NCBI GenBank assembly: GCA_019135865.1 | Contig: JAGVVD010000012.1 | Span: 1-53,291, forward strand | From: Elusimicrobiota bacterium | Lineage (GTDB): Bacteria > Elusimicrobiota > Elusimicrobia > Elusimicrobiales > UBA9959 | Direction of reading: 5' to 3' | DNA length: 53,291 nucleotides | In this document: positions 7,859 through 14,992 of the stretch, in pieces | Layout: each line of letters opens with the position of its first letter | How positions within the stretch are numbered: position 1 is the stretch's first letter | Made by a program: the position numbers and the translations under genes | The notes under the pieces: generated by a model | The model's database searches: none | Told to the model about the DNA's origin: nothing | The model's input: the letters and a program-made list of their open reading frames with translations, nothing else

Positions 7859-8727
7859 TTTTTTAATATCTGTGTTATTCTTTCGAAATCTTCCAGCGAA
7901 TAGTAATGCAGCACGATCCTTCCGTTCTCCCCCTCCGCGCCGTGATGTATCTCCACCTTGCTGCCCAGCCTGCTCTCGAGCTGCTTCTCCATCTCCTGCA
8001 CCTCGGGCGACTTGACCTTGTGACGGCCTGCGGCTTCGCGGCGCGGCCGGCGCACGGCGCCTTCCAGGCCGCGCGCGTGGTCCTCGGCCTGGCGGACGGT
8101 CCAGTCCTCGGTCAGCATCAGCTCGTAGGCGCGCCGTCGGCTCTCCCTGTCGGCTATGGACATCAGGGTGCGCGCATGGCCTTCCTTTATGCGGCCCGAC
8201 TGGATGGTGCGCTGTATGTCCTCGTCGAGGTCGAGGAGGCGGAGGGTGTTGGCCACGGAAGAGCGGGATTTGCCGCAGTACTGGGCCAGCTCGCCCTGGG
8301 TGATGCCGAACTCGTCCATCAGTTTGCGGTAGGCCTGGGCCATGTCGATGGGGTTGAGGTCCTCGCGCTGTATGTTCTCGATCAGCGACTTGGTCAGCTC
8401 GCTCTGCCTGTCGAGGTCCTTGTGCACTATCGCCTCGATATCGGCGAGACCCGCCAGCTTGGAGGCGCGCCAGCGGCGCTCGCCGGCCACGAGGATATAG
8501 CATTCCCGTTTGGCGTCGCGCCTGACCACTATCGGCTGGGTGAGGCCGTGCCTGGCTATGGACTGCGCCAGTTCGGCAAGAGAACTGTCGTGGAATACCT
8601 TGCGGGGCTGCTCCGGGTTGGGTTCTATGCGCTCTACGGGTATTTTCTGAAGCACCCCGTTCTTCGCCTCATTATTCTCCACCCTGGCGATAAGCGCGTC
8701 TATGCCCTTTCCAAGTGCCTGCCTCAT
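7855..8727 (-). CDS. parB: Chromosome-partitioning protein ParB
   Basis: ParB is the CTP-dependent DNA clamp that loads at parS. The 290 residues contain the N-terminal CTP-binding box GERRWRA (82-88) and ENIQREDLNP, the helix-turn-helix that reads parS (ITQGELAQYCGKSRSSVANTLRLL) and the C-terminal dimerisation region. GGAGGGAAC precedes the start. It lies 48 bases after parA, and two perfect parS sites lie just upstream of parA. Confidence 0.97.
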   Translation of the reverse strand: MRQALGKGIDALIARVENNEAKNGVLQKIPVERIEPNPEQPRKVFHDSSLAELAQSIARHGLTQPIVVRRDAKRECYILVAGERRWRASKLAGLADIEAIVHKDLDRQSELTKSLIENIQREDLNPIDMAQAYRKLMDEFGITQGELAQYCGKSRSSVANTLRLLDLDEDIQRTIQSGRIKEGHARTLMSIADRESRRRAYELMLTEDWTVRQAEDHARGLEGAVRRPRREAAGRHKVKSPEVQEMEKQLESRLGSKVEIHHGAEGENGRIVLHYYSLEDFERITQILKK

Positions 8728-8775
8728 GTTCCCTCCGTTGCTGTGTGTAAAAAGTGATTATAATATATGCGTTTT

Positions 8776-9615
8776 TTAGCCGCCGAAATCGTAATCAGCC
8801 AGGGCCTCTTCGCTGACGCATATATTGGATTCCTTATATGTGTCGGTGTTGACGCCGCGGCGCTTGAGGAATTCGAGGGCCAGGCTTTTGTAGGCCTGCG
8901 CCCCCCTGGAGCTGGGATCGTATACGAAAATGGGCTGGCCATAACTGGGAGCTTCGGCCAGCCGCACATTGCGCGGGACCACCGTGCCGTATAGCTTTTC
9001 TCCGTAATACTTGGAGATCTCGCTGCGGACCTGGTTGGCCAGGTTGATCCTGGAGTCGTACATGGTTATGATGCCGCCGTCTATCCGGAGGTTCGGATTC
9101 AGGGCCTGGCGGATCTTTTCGACCGTATTCATGAAATAGGTCAGTCCTTCCATGGCGTAATACTCGCATTGCACGGGGGTGATGACGGAGTCGGAAGCGG
9201 TAAGGGCGTTGACCGTGAGGAGCCCCAGGGAAGGCGGGCAGTCTATTATCACGAACTTGTACATTTCCTTCAGCCGGGAGAGCGTCCTTTTGAGGACCGA
9301 CTCGCGGGAGAATTCGCTTACGAGCTCGATCTCGGCCCCCGCCAGGTTGTGGGTCGTCGGTATGATGTCCAGCCACTCCACGGAGGTCTGTCTTATTGCC
9401 GCTTCCGGCTCCGCTTTTTCGCAAAGCACTTCGTAGATCCCGGGCATCCCATGCTTCGTCTCCACGCCCAGCCCCGATGTCGAATTGCTCTGCGGGTCGA
9501 AATCGATGAGCAGCGTCTCGTAGTCCAGCGCCGCCAATGCCACAGCCAGGTTTATGGAGGTGGTGGTCTTTCCCACCCCCCCCTTCTGATTAGCTATCGC
9601 TACTATTTCGCCCAT
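8776..9615 (-). CDS. parA: Chromosome-partitioning ATPase ParA (Soj)
   Basis: ParA is a deviant Walker-A ATPase that binds DNA non-specifically and moves ParB-parS complexes. The 279 residues show KGGVGKTTT (11-19), LLIDFDPQSN (Walker A' region) and FVIIDCPPSLGLLT (Walker B). It lacks the N-terminal HTH of plasmid type Ia ParA proteins, as expected of a chromosomal Soj. It leads the operon parA-parB-secreted protein-asd-lipoprotein-membrane protein. AAGGGG is upstream of the start, and the first parS lies about 25 bases upstream. Confidence 0.97.
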   Translation of the reverse strand: MGEIVAIANQKGGVGKTTTSINLAVALAALDYETLLIDFDPQSNSTSGLGVETKHGMPGIYEVLCEKAEPEAAIRQTSVEWLDIIPTTHNLAGAEIELVSEFSRESVLKRTLSRLKEMYKFVIIDCPPSLGLLTVNALTASDSVITPVQCEYYAMEGLTYFMNTVEKIRQALNPNLRIDGGIITMYDSRINLANQVRSEISKYYGEKLYGTVVPRNVRLAEAPSYGQPIFVYDPSSRGAQAYKSLALEFLKRRGVNTDTYKESNICVSEEALADYDFGG

Positions 9616-9639
9616 TTTATACCCCTTGGAGGCATTTGA

Positions 9640-9655
9640 TGTTTCACGTGAAACA
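9640..9655. promoter_or_regulatory. parS: parS centromere site
   Basis: TGTTTCACGTGAAACA is a perfect 16-bp palindrome identical to the consensus chromosomal parS bound by ParB/Spo0J. It sits between parA and its probable promoter, so ParB spreading could also dampen the operon. Confidence 0.97.
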
Positions 9656-10001
9656 TTCAGGTCTTCAAAGAGTTTACAAATATTGTTTTTTTTCTGTCAA
9701 CAGGGTTTTTGAGGCGCGGGAGGGCCTTTTGGTGTCTTCTGTCTGGGTCTTGACTTATCAATAGCCCGGTATGCACGGATGGTGGTTACTAACAGATTTT
9801 GGGGCTCAAACCTGTTAATACGGGGGATATTGCGGGCGGAAAAGAGTTGATTTTGGCTAAAAAGTGGGGATTTTGGTGATTTTCGTCCATTTCTTCCGAC
9901 TCGGTCTCTGCGGGCGGGGTTTTTATGGTTTCGGCGGCATGGGCGCAAAAAAGCCGGCCTATGGAAGGCCGGCTCTTATGCGCTTGCGGGGCGGCCGGCG
10001 A
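9656..10001. other. Gene-free AT-richer stretch between the two parS sites
   Basis: No gene is supported in these 346 bases. The stretch is less GC-rich than its surroundings. It holds three ATTTTGG repeats (9796-9802, 9850-9856, 9870-9876) and the terminator of the operon to the right. I looked for DnaA boxes (TTATCCACA type) and saw none that match well; TTATCAATA near 9755 is only a distant resemblance. Confidence 0.5.
9947..9974 (-). terminator. Terminator of the LiaF-like/DUF2089 operon
   Basis: The 9-bp stem AGCCGGCCT / AGGCCGGCT (9952-9960 with 9966-9974, loop of five) is followed on the minus strand by six T. It lies 63 bases after the stop of the last gene of that operon. Confidence 0.85.
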
Positions 10002-10017
10002 TGTTTCACGTGAAACA
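10002..10017. promoter_or_regulatory. parS: Second parS centromere site
   Basis: This is a second perfect TGTTTCACGTGAAACA, 362 bases from the first. It lies just past the 3' end of the neighbouring minus-strand operon. Confidence 0.97.
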
Positions 10018-10036
10018 TTCCGGGTGGCCGACCGCA

Positions 10037-10333
10037 TTATTCGTTGAGCTTGCGCGCGGCCTCCTCGGCCTTCATTTCCCCTCGCTCGATCCTTTCCAGA
10101 ATGTCGCGCAGGGCTTTTCTAGCCTCCGGACCCCCCTCTTTCGGCTGTCGGGCGCGGTTCCGGTGGAAAAGACCGTCCCAGGCCCCCAGCAGGCCTATCG
10201 CTATAAGGATGGCCGGCCAGTCCCTGGAAAATCGGATCTCGAAAGACAGCAGGCCGTAGTTGTGCGCCAGCAGCATGGCCCCGGCGGCTATGAAAATGAC
10301 GCCCCATTTTACTTTCCTCGCATTGAATCCCAT
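10037..10333 (-). CDS. LiaF-like two-helix membrane protein with SHOCT-like tail
   Basis: This 98-residue protein has two membrane helices (about 10-25 and 36-54), as in the LiaI/LiaF-like membrane region. A short C-terminal helical hairpin ILERIERGEMKAEEAARKL matches the SHOCT-like tail also found in the two genes before it. These families occur together in cell-envelope stress modules of Gram-positive bacteria; here they appear in a Gram-negative setting. AAGGAGGGACC precedes the start. It is the last gene of a three-gene operon ended by the terminator at 9947-9974. Confidence 0.75.
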   Translation of the reverse strand: MGFNARKVKWGVIFIAAGAMLLAHNYGLLSFEIRFSRDWPAILIAIGLLGAWDGLFHRNRARQPKEGGPEARKALRDILERIERGEMKAEEAARKLNE

Positions 10334-10352
10334 GGTCCCTCCTTGTATCGGA

Positions 10353-10724
10353 TTAATCTATATATATCTCTACCTTATTGTTGCCGTCCTGGACGTCCAC
10401 TATCCGGCCGGCTTCTCCGCTTTCGATGTATTCCTGTATCTTCCCCAGGTCCAGGTCATAGCCCTTTTCCTGCAGCCGGGCCTTGATCTTCCCCTCTATG
10501 AACGGGGCCAGTAGTTTGGACCAGCCGAGCGGGACATTGATGTTCACTTTGGCCTTCTCCCCCTCCCCTTCATAGACCCGTACGCGCAGGAAGCGGCCCC
10601 GTTTCGGGACGGAGGCCTCCGCTCTATCCAGTTTGTCGACGGCCTCCAGGAGCTGCATGGCCTCTTCGGAGCTTATCCGCTTCTCCTCCAGCATTTTAAG
10701 TATCTTTATCTTTTCCGGGTTCAT
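10353..10724 (-). CDS. SHOCT-like (YvlB/LiaX N-terminal type) protein
   Basis: This is a 123-residue soluble protein. Residues 4-30 (KIKILKMLEEKRISSEEAMQLLEAV) are the SHOCT-like helical hairpin found at the N-terminus of YvlB/LiaX-type proteins. The remainder, with a short beta hairpin FLRVRVYE and a C-terminal beta strand, is like the start of those proteins but without their long beta-helical adhesin part. The biochemical role is unknown; in relatives these proteins act with LiaF-like membrane proteins in envelope stress sensing. It overlaps the DUF2089 gene by four bases (ATGA) and has GGAGAG upstream of its start. Confidence 0.7.
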   Translation of the reverse strand: MNPEKIKILKMLEEKRISSEEAMQLLEAVDKLDRAEASVPKRGRFLRVRVYEGEGEKAKVNINVPLGWSKLLAPFIEGKIKARLQEKGYDLDLGKIQEYIESGEAGRIVDVQDGNNKVEIYID

Positions 10725-11098
10725 ATGTTCTCTCCTTCCAGTTCGCTCAGCTGTTTCAGCGCCGCCTGCGCGTCTATTTCCCCCCGCTCTAGTCTTTCGA
10801 TGATCTCCGTCTTCCGCCGCCCCAGGTTCTCCGTCGCGGCCGACAGGCCCATGGCCCGGACGAGTCCGTCCAGCCTGGCCCGCACCGTCGGGTAGGATAT
10901 TCCCAGGGCTCTCTCGACCTCTTTTATGCTGCCCCTGGCCGCGATGAAGACCTTCAGGAACGCCAGGTTGTCTTCGCTGAGCGTCGCCAGTTCATTGAGT
11001 TCGAAGGCGCCTTTTATTGAGGTTTTGCATTTGGCGCAGGCCATTTCGGTTATGAGCATTCCTCCGTCGCAGGCGGGGCATTTAGTAGGTATATTCAT
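10721..11098 (-). CDS. DUF2089 zinc-ribbon/HTH protein, probable regulator
   Basis: This is a 125-residue DUF2089 protein. An N-terminal zinc ribbon (CPACDGG and MACAKCKT; four Cys) is followed by a helix-turn-helix-like segment (SIKEVERALGISYPTVRARLDGL, about 60-82). A C-terminal SHOCT-like hairpin (IIERLERGEIDAQAALKQL) ends the protein. The layout suggests a DNA-binding regulator, perhaps of its own operon, as repeated ATATCAA boxes overlap the promoter (inference). ATG 11098 is chosen because AAGGA precedes it and the family starts right before the zinc ribbon. A longer in-frame upstream extension would read through the promoter and is rejected. Confidence 0.8.
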   Translation of the reverse strand: MNIPTKCPACDGGMLITEMACAKCKTSIKGAFELNELATLSEDNLAFLKVFIAARGSIKEVERALGISYPTVRARLDGLVRAMGLSAATENLGRRKTEIIERLERGEIDAQAALKQLSELEGENI

Positions 11099-11146
11099 TT
11101 TATTTATCCTTACCTTTATTAAATCAAAAACAAACTTAATGTTGAT

Positions 11147-11175
11147 ATGATAGCACTTGATATTGATTTTGTCAA
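11147..11175 (-). promoter_or_regulatory. Consensus promoter of the DUF2089 operon, with repeated boxes
   Basis: On the minus strand TTGACA (11170-11175) and TATCAT (11147-11152) are 17 bases apart. Direct repeats ATATCAAG and ATATCAAC, 15 bases apart start to start, flank and overlap the -10 box and could be an operator. The region 11100-11210 is strikingly AT-rich. Confidence 0.85.
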
Positions 11176-11216
11176 GCCCTAAATTAAAAATATTGATAAA
11201 ACCACGGGGGGGGAAT

Positions 11217-11246
11217 AAAAAACCCGGCGCTGGGCCGGGTTTTTTG
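11217..11246 (-). terminator. Terminator of the SPFH gene
   Basis: AACCCGGC and GCCGGGTT (11221-11228 with 11234-11241) form a stem flanked by A and T tracts on both sides, so it can work in both directions. It lies 16 bases after the stop of the SPFH gene. Confidence 0.9.
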
Positions 11247-11262
11247 TGAAAACGCCTGATTA

Positions 11263-12138
11263 TTATCTTGTCTTGGCTCCCACGGAGATGAACGGAACGG
11301 CCTCTCCTCCCGTATACTGGGGGAGGACGCCGTTCCATTTCTCGATGGCTTTAAGCTGGGCTTCCACCTTGCGCAGTTCGATCATCTGGCTGGTGACCTG
11401 CTCGCGCTGCAGGCGGAGGGATTCGGCCTCGCCCTTGGCCTTGGCTATCTGCGATTCCGCTTCCTTCTTGGATTTCTCGACGAGCTTTTCGGCCATTTTG
11501 GCCTGCTGCTCGGCCACCTGCTTGTCCTCGACGGCCTTGAGGAACTGGTCGGTGAAGTCCAGGTCCACGACGGAAATGTCGGTGACGATGATCTCCTTGG
11601 TCTTCAGGCGCTCCTTGCATTCCCGGTTTATCTCGGCTACCAGGTCCTCGCGCTCGCCGATGATCTTTTCGGCGGAGAACTTGGCCGCGATGGACTTGAA
11701 GATCTCCTGCACCGTGGGGTCGACGATGGAGTTGACGTAGTTCGGGCCGAGGTTGCGGAAGATGCTGACCACGGTGTCCTTCTGTATGCGGTGATTGACC
11801 ACCAGGTGGGTGTTCATCGTCTGCAGGTCCTTGGAGAAGGCCTGGGACTTGATGTCCGCGCGCTGTATCTGTATGGAGAAGCGGGTTATGTCCTCCAGGA
11901 AGGGGGCCTTGAAGTGTATGCCCTCGTCGTAGGAATCGACTATCTTGCCCAGGCGGGTCTTTACCGCCACCTCGCCCGGCCGTACTATGAAATAGGCCGA
12001 GAGGAAGAACATGACGGCGAAAAGCCCTATCATGCCGGCCAGTATCTTACCGCTGAGATCCTTTTCCATTCCGCCTCCCTGGCGCTGTTTGAGCGCCTTG
12101 AGCTGCTCCTGCAGCTCCTCGAAGAAGTCCTTTTCCAT
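11263..12138 (-). CDS. SPFH/prohibitin-type membrane protein (HflC-like)
   Basis: This 291-residue protein has an N-terminal charged helix, a membrane helix (about 33-50) and the SPFH domain beginning YFIVRPGEVAVKTRLGK. A long Ala/Glu/Lys coiled coil (about 205-270) leads to a short C-terminal tail. Proteins of this type form ring-shaped membrane microdomain scaffolds and modulate FtsH-like proteases. There is no HflK partner nearby, so it is a single prohibitin-like protein. Two starts are possible. ATG 12138 lies six bases after a TATAAT box with a -35 TTGCCA (leaderless). ATG 12069 has GGGAGG upstream and would remove 23 residues. Both begin MEKD. Confidence 0.85.
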   Translation of the reverse strand: MEKDFFEELQEQLKALKQRQGGGMEKDLSGKILAGMIGLFAVMFFLSAYFIVRPGEVAVKTRLGKIVDSYDEGIHFKAPFLEDITRFSIQIQRADIKSQAFSKDLQTMNTHLVVNHRIQKDTVVSIFRNLGPNYVNSIVDPTVQEIFKSIAAKFSAEKIIGEREDLVAEINRECKERLKTKEIIVTDISVVDLDFTDQFLKAVEDKQVAEQQAKMAEKLVEKSKKEAESQIAKAKGEAESLRLQREQVTSQMIELRKVEAQLKAIEKWNGVLPQYTGGEAVPFISVGAKTR

Positions 12139-12144
12139 GGACGA

Positions 12145-12173
12145 ATTATAACTTTAAAGCGCCGGCCTGGCAA
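12145..12173 (-). promoter_or_regulatory. Promoter placing the SPFH mRNA start at its ATG
   Basis: TTGCCA (12168-12173), 17 bases, TATAAT (12145-12150), then six bases and ATG 12138. The expected transcription start falls on the start codon. Confidence 0.7.
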
Positions 12174-12201
12174 ATCCGGGCCGCGTGACGACGGGGGCGC
12201 G

Positions 12202-12495
12202 TTAATCCCAGCCCATCGAGTCGAGGTCCCCGGGGTCCTCCGCCGGCGGCGGAGGCGAGGATGGGGGAGGTGTGAGCGGCGGCTTTTTCGCCGGGTGCCG
12301 CGCCGCGGGGGTGGTGACGCTCCCGGCCGAGGCGGACGGGACGGCCGGCGCGGAGATGTCCCGCCTGGCGATAACCCAGGCCCTTCCCGCCCGGAAGGCG
12401 GGGATGTGCCCGCTTTTGACCCGTTTGAAAACGGCTATGCGGGAGACGCCGAGTATCGCGGCCGCCTCTGGTATCGAAAGGAAGTCTCCTGGCAT
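12202..12495 (-). CDS. Small excisionase/MerR-type HTH DNA-binding protein
   Basis: The 97-residue protein starts with a winged HTH of the excisionase/HTH_17 class (FLSIPEAAAILGVSRIAVFKRVKSGHIPAFRAGRAWVI, about 5-42). A Pro/Ala-rich disordered tail ends in an acidic segment (EDPGDLDSMGWD). No integrase or phage gene is nearby, so it is more likely a local transcription regulator. Three GTTAAC-like sites lie between its promoter and start, and the same three-site pattern lies before the divergent epimerase gene, so it probably controls both (inference). Its promoter has TTGACT (12539-12544) and TACCAT (12514-12519) with a long 19-base spacer, as in MerR-regulated promoters. Confidence 0.75.
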   Translation of the reverse strand: MPGDFLSIPEAAAILGVSRIAVFKRVKSGHIPAFRAGRAWVIARRDISAPAVPSASAGSVTTPAARHPAKKPPLTPPPSSPPPPAEDPGDLDSMGWD

Positions 12496-12496
12496 C

Positions 12497-12521
12497 GTTA
12501 ACCTATGTTAACTATGGTAAC
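12497..12521. promoter_or_regulatory. Triple-site operator 1 (at the HTH gene promoter)
   Basis: GTTAAC (12497), GTTAAC (12507) and GGTAAC (12516) are spaced by four and three bases, about one helical turn apart. The last site overlaps the -10 box of the HTH gene, which fits autorepression. Confidence 0.65.
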
Positions 12522-12579
12522 ATAAAACAACCAGGTGAAGTCAAGACCTGTATCCGCTGAACATGCTGGGCGAAAGTGC

Positions 12580-12605
12580 GGTTAACTATAGTTAACCATG
12601 ATAAC
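12580..12605. promoter_or_regulatory. Triple-site operator 2 (before the epimerase promoter)
   Basis: GTTAAC (12581), GTTAAC (12591) and GATAAC (12600) repeat the same spacing of four and three bases as operator 1. 12580-12597 is a perfect 18-bp palindrome. It sits directly before the -35 box of the epimerase operon, a position suited to activation or to blocking polymerase. Confidence 0.65.
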
Positions 12606-12608
12606 GGT

Positions 12609-12638
12609 TTGACCGGCGGGGCGGCCGCTTAATATAAT
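12609..12638 (+). promoter_or_regulatory. Promoter of the epimerase-kdsC-ccdA operon
   Basis: TTGACC (12609-12614) and a perfect TATAAT (12633-12638) are 18 bases apart. The start codon at 12661 lies about 16 bases after the expected transcription start. Confidence 0.8.
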
Positions 12639-12660
12639 AAGGGATGGGCGCTTTGGATAT

Positions 12661-13662
12661 ATGAAGATACTCGTATTGGGCGGCACAAGCTTTTTCGGTC
12701 TCGAAACGGCCAACCTGCTCCGCAAGGAGGGGCATGAGGTCACCGTTTTCTCCCGCCGCTGCCCCGTACCCGGCCTGCATCTCGATATCCGCCAGTCGCG
12801 GGGGGACCGCACGGTGGAGGCCGACCTGGTGCGCATGTCGGTGGACCGCTGGGACGCCGTCATAGACAATATCTGCTACGACGCCGCCGACGCCGAGAAG
12901 GCCGTCAGGGTCTTCAGCGGCCGGGTCGGCCTTTACGTCTTCACCAGCTCGTCCGCCGTATACTCCACGCTGGACTCGGCCCCCACTCCTTACCGCGAGA
13001 ACATGACGGCCCTGCTGCCGCCGAAGACCGCGCCGCGCCGGACCCCCTATTACGATTACGCCTCGGGCAAGGCGGAAGCCGAGAAGGTCTTCCTGAACGC
13101 GGCGGAAAGGATCTCGTTCCCCGTCCTGATGGTGCGGCCGCCCGTGGTCATCGGCCCGCGCGACCATACGCTGCGCGCCTATTCCTACTGGCTGCGGCTG
13201 GCCGACGGCGGCCCGCTGTTCCTGCCCGGCGCCGCGTTCCGGGCCAGTTACGCTTTTTCTTCCGACCTGGCGGCGGCTTTCTCCGCTCTTCTCGGCTGCG
13301 GAGCCGGGCCGGGGACCGCTTTCAATATCGCCGGTGGCGAGACGCTGTCGCTGGAGGATCTCGTAAAGCTTTCGGCCCGCATCATGCACCGCGACGCGGC
13401 GATCCTGACCCCGCCGAAGGACTGGCTGAAAGAGAACGGCTGGACGCCCGCCGCCTCGCCGCTGTCGGGCGGGGGGGGTTTCACGCTCGATGTTTCGAAG
13501 GCGCTCAAGGAGCTCGACTGGCGTCCTTCCCCCGCGGAGCGGATGCTCAAAGAATCGATAGACTGGTTCCTTTTCAGATATACCGGCCCGGCGCCGGAGA
13601 ACTACGCCGGCCGCAAGGCCGAACTGGCCCTGGCCGAGAAATGGAAGATGGAGGTCAAGTGA
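12661..13662 (+). CDS. NAD-dependent epimerase/dehydratase (extended SDR)
   Basis: This 333-residue extended short-chain dehydrogenase/reductase has the N-terminal Rossmann motif GGTSFFG (7-13) and the catalytic YASGK (about 137-141) with a preceding SSSAVYS serine region. RPPVVIGPRDH is the usual family motif. It probably acts on a nucleotide sugar, but the substrate cannot be told. It is the first gene of an operon with kdsC and ccdA, under a strong promoter with an upstream operator. Its stop overlaps the GTG start of kdsC by four bases. Confidence 0.85.
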   Translation: MKILVLGGTSFFGLETANLLRKEGHEVTVFSRRCPVPGLHLDIRQSRGDRTVEADLVRMSVDRWDAVIDNICYDAADAEKAVRVFSGRVGLYVFTSSSAVYSTLDSAPTPYRENMTALLPPKTAPRRTPYYDYASGKAEAEKVFLNAAERISFPVLMVRPPVVIGPRDHTLRAYSYWLRLADGGPLFLPGAAFRASYAFSSDLAAAFSALLGCGAGPGTAFNIAGGETLSLEDLVKLSARIMHRDAAILTPPKDWLKENGWTPAASPLSGGGGFTLDVSKALKELDWRPSPAERMLKESIDWFLFRYTGPAPENYAGRKAELALAEKWKMEVK

Positions 13663-14315
13663 AGAAGCGAGACCTGGCCGCGCGCGCGCGCGGGATAAAG
13701 ATAGTCCTGATGGACGTGGACGGCGTGCTGACCGACGGCAAAATGTACTACATCCCCGGCCGCGGCGGCGGGATGGTCGAGTTCAAGGCCTTCCACGCGC
13801 TCGACGGCATAGGTCTTCGCCTGCTCAATAATTTCGGCATAAGGACCGGCGTCATAACGGGGAGGGAATCCCCCGGCACGGAGGAGCGCGCCGCGCAGCT
13901 CGGCATGACCTACTCTTATCTCGGCTTTCTCTCCAAGCTGACCCCGATGGAGGAGATCCTTTCCGCCGAAGGGCTGAAGCCTTCGCAGCTGGCCTATATC
14001 GGCGACGACTGGACGGATATTCCGCTGCTGCGCCGGGCCGGGCTCGCCTGCGCTCCGGCCAACGCCCTGCCCGAGGTCAAGGCGGCCTCCCATTTCACGG
14101 CCCGCAAGGAGGGGGGGCTCGGGGCGGTGCGCGAAGTCTGCGACCTGATACTCTCCGCGCAGGGCAGGATGAAGGAGATCATGAAATGCGTCGAGACGGC
14201 GCATTGGCCTTCGCCGGCTAAGCCGCCGATGAAGATCGTCCGTTATTCGGAGAGGAAAAGAGCGGCCGCCGGCGGAACGGGCAAGTCCCGGGCGGGAAAA
14301 GGCAAGGGCCGGTGA
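13659..14315 (+). CDS. kdsC: KdsC-type HAD phosphatase (KDO-8-P phosphatase)
   Basis: KdsC removes phosphate from KDO-8-P in lipopolysaccharide core synthesis. The HAD motifs are DVDGVLTDG (D19 nucleophile, D21), TGRES and GDDWTDIPLL (about 112). The 218 residues are longer than usual KdsC (about 170-190): the extra part is a basic C-terminal tail (SERKRAAAGGTGKSRAGKGKGR) that looks disordered. GTG 13659 is chosen because GGAGGT lies before it and it overlaps the upstream stop (GTGA). KdsC-like proteins also include sugar phosphatases with other substrates, so the assignment is by family only. Confidence 0.85.
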   Translation: MKKRDLAARARGIKIVLMDVDGVLTDGKMYYIPGRGGGMVEFKAFHALDGIGLRLLNNFGIRTGVITGRESPGTEERAAQLGMTYSYLGFLSKLTPMEEILSAEGLKPSQLAYIGDDWTDIPLLRRAGLACAPANALPEVKAASHFTARKEGGLGAVREVCDLILSAQGRMKEIMKCVETAHWPSPAKPPMKIVRYSERKRAAAGGTGKSRAGKGKGR

Positions 14316-14992
14316 CCCAGTTCCTGGCGGCCTTCGGCGCCGGCGCCGCGTCTTTCCTTTCCCCGTGCATACTGCCGCTGCTGCCCGGCTACCTTTCGCT
14401 GATAAGCGGCTATTCCGCCTCGGAACTGCTGAAAGATCCCGAAGGCCGCCTGTCCCGGGGCGTCCTCAAAGGCGCGCTGCTTTTCTGCGCCGGTTTCGTC
14501 ATAGCCTTCACTCTGCTGGGGGCGGCCGCTTCGGCCGTCGGCGCGCTGCTCGACGCCTGGCGCGGGCCGCTCATGAAGGCCCTCGGCGCGTTGATGGTCG
14601 TCATGGGCCTGCAGATGACGGGTCTGTTCGAACTGAAGCTCTTTAATTACGAGAAGCGGGTGCCGCTTAAAAAATTCAGCGGCACTCGTTCCGGGGCTTT
14701 CCTGATGGGCTTCGCCTTCGCGCTGGGCTGGTCGCCCTGCATCGGCCCGATACTGGCGGGCATACTGGTGCTGGCCGCGGGACAGGAAGTGGGCAGGGGG
14801 ATGGCGCTGCTTTTCGTCTATTCGCTCGGACTGGCGGCGCCTTTCCTGGCGGCCGCCTGGCTGACCGTGCCGGTCTTCGGCTTTCTGGCGAAGTTCCGCG
14901 GGGGAGCGCGCAAGGTCGAGATCGCGGCGGGCGCGGTGCTCGTCGTCTTCGGCGTCCTGCTGATGGTGGACCGGCTGATGTTCGTCGGCTAG
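14312..14992 (+). CDS. ccdA: CcdA-type thiol-disulfide transporter
   Basis: This is a six-helix membrane protein (226 residues) that moves reducing power across the inner membrane, usually for cytochrome c maturation or periplasmic thioredoxin-like proteins. The paired reactive Cys are in FLSPCILPLLPGY (Cys19) and GWSPCIGPIL (about residue 145), exactly as in CcdA/DsbD-gamma. The GTG start overlaps the kdsC stop. Its stop overlaps the convergent pyrE stop within CTAG. No cytochrome c or thioredoxin gene is adjacent in this window. Confidence 0.92.
   Translation: MTQFLAAFGAGAASFLSPCILPLLPGYLSLISGYSASELLKDPEGRLSRGVLKGALLFCAGFVIAFTLLGAAASAVGALLDAWRGPLMKALGALMVVMGLQMTGLFELKLFNYEKRVPLKKFSGTRSGAFLMGFAFALGWSPCIGPILAGILVLAAGQEVGRGMALLFVYSLGLAAPFLAAAWLTVPVFGFLAKFRGGARKVEIAAGAVLVVFGVLLMVDRLMFVG

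Noticed and set aside
7859-8503. N-terminal extension of the secreted protein downstream of parB
   Set aside because: It is an out-of-frame shadow of parB. The ATG at 7858 with ATGA overlap and a signal peptide is clearly the start.
9656-10001. Replication origin between the parS sites
   Set aside because: No DnaA-box cluster was visible; ATTTTGG repeats and lower GC alone are not enough.
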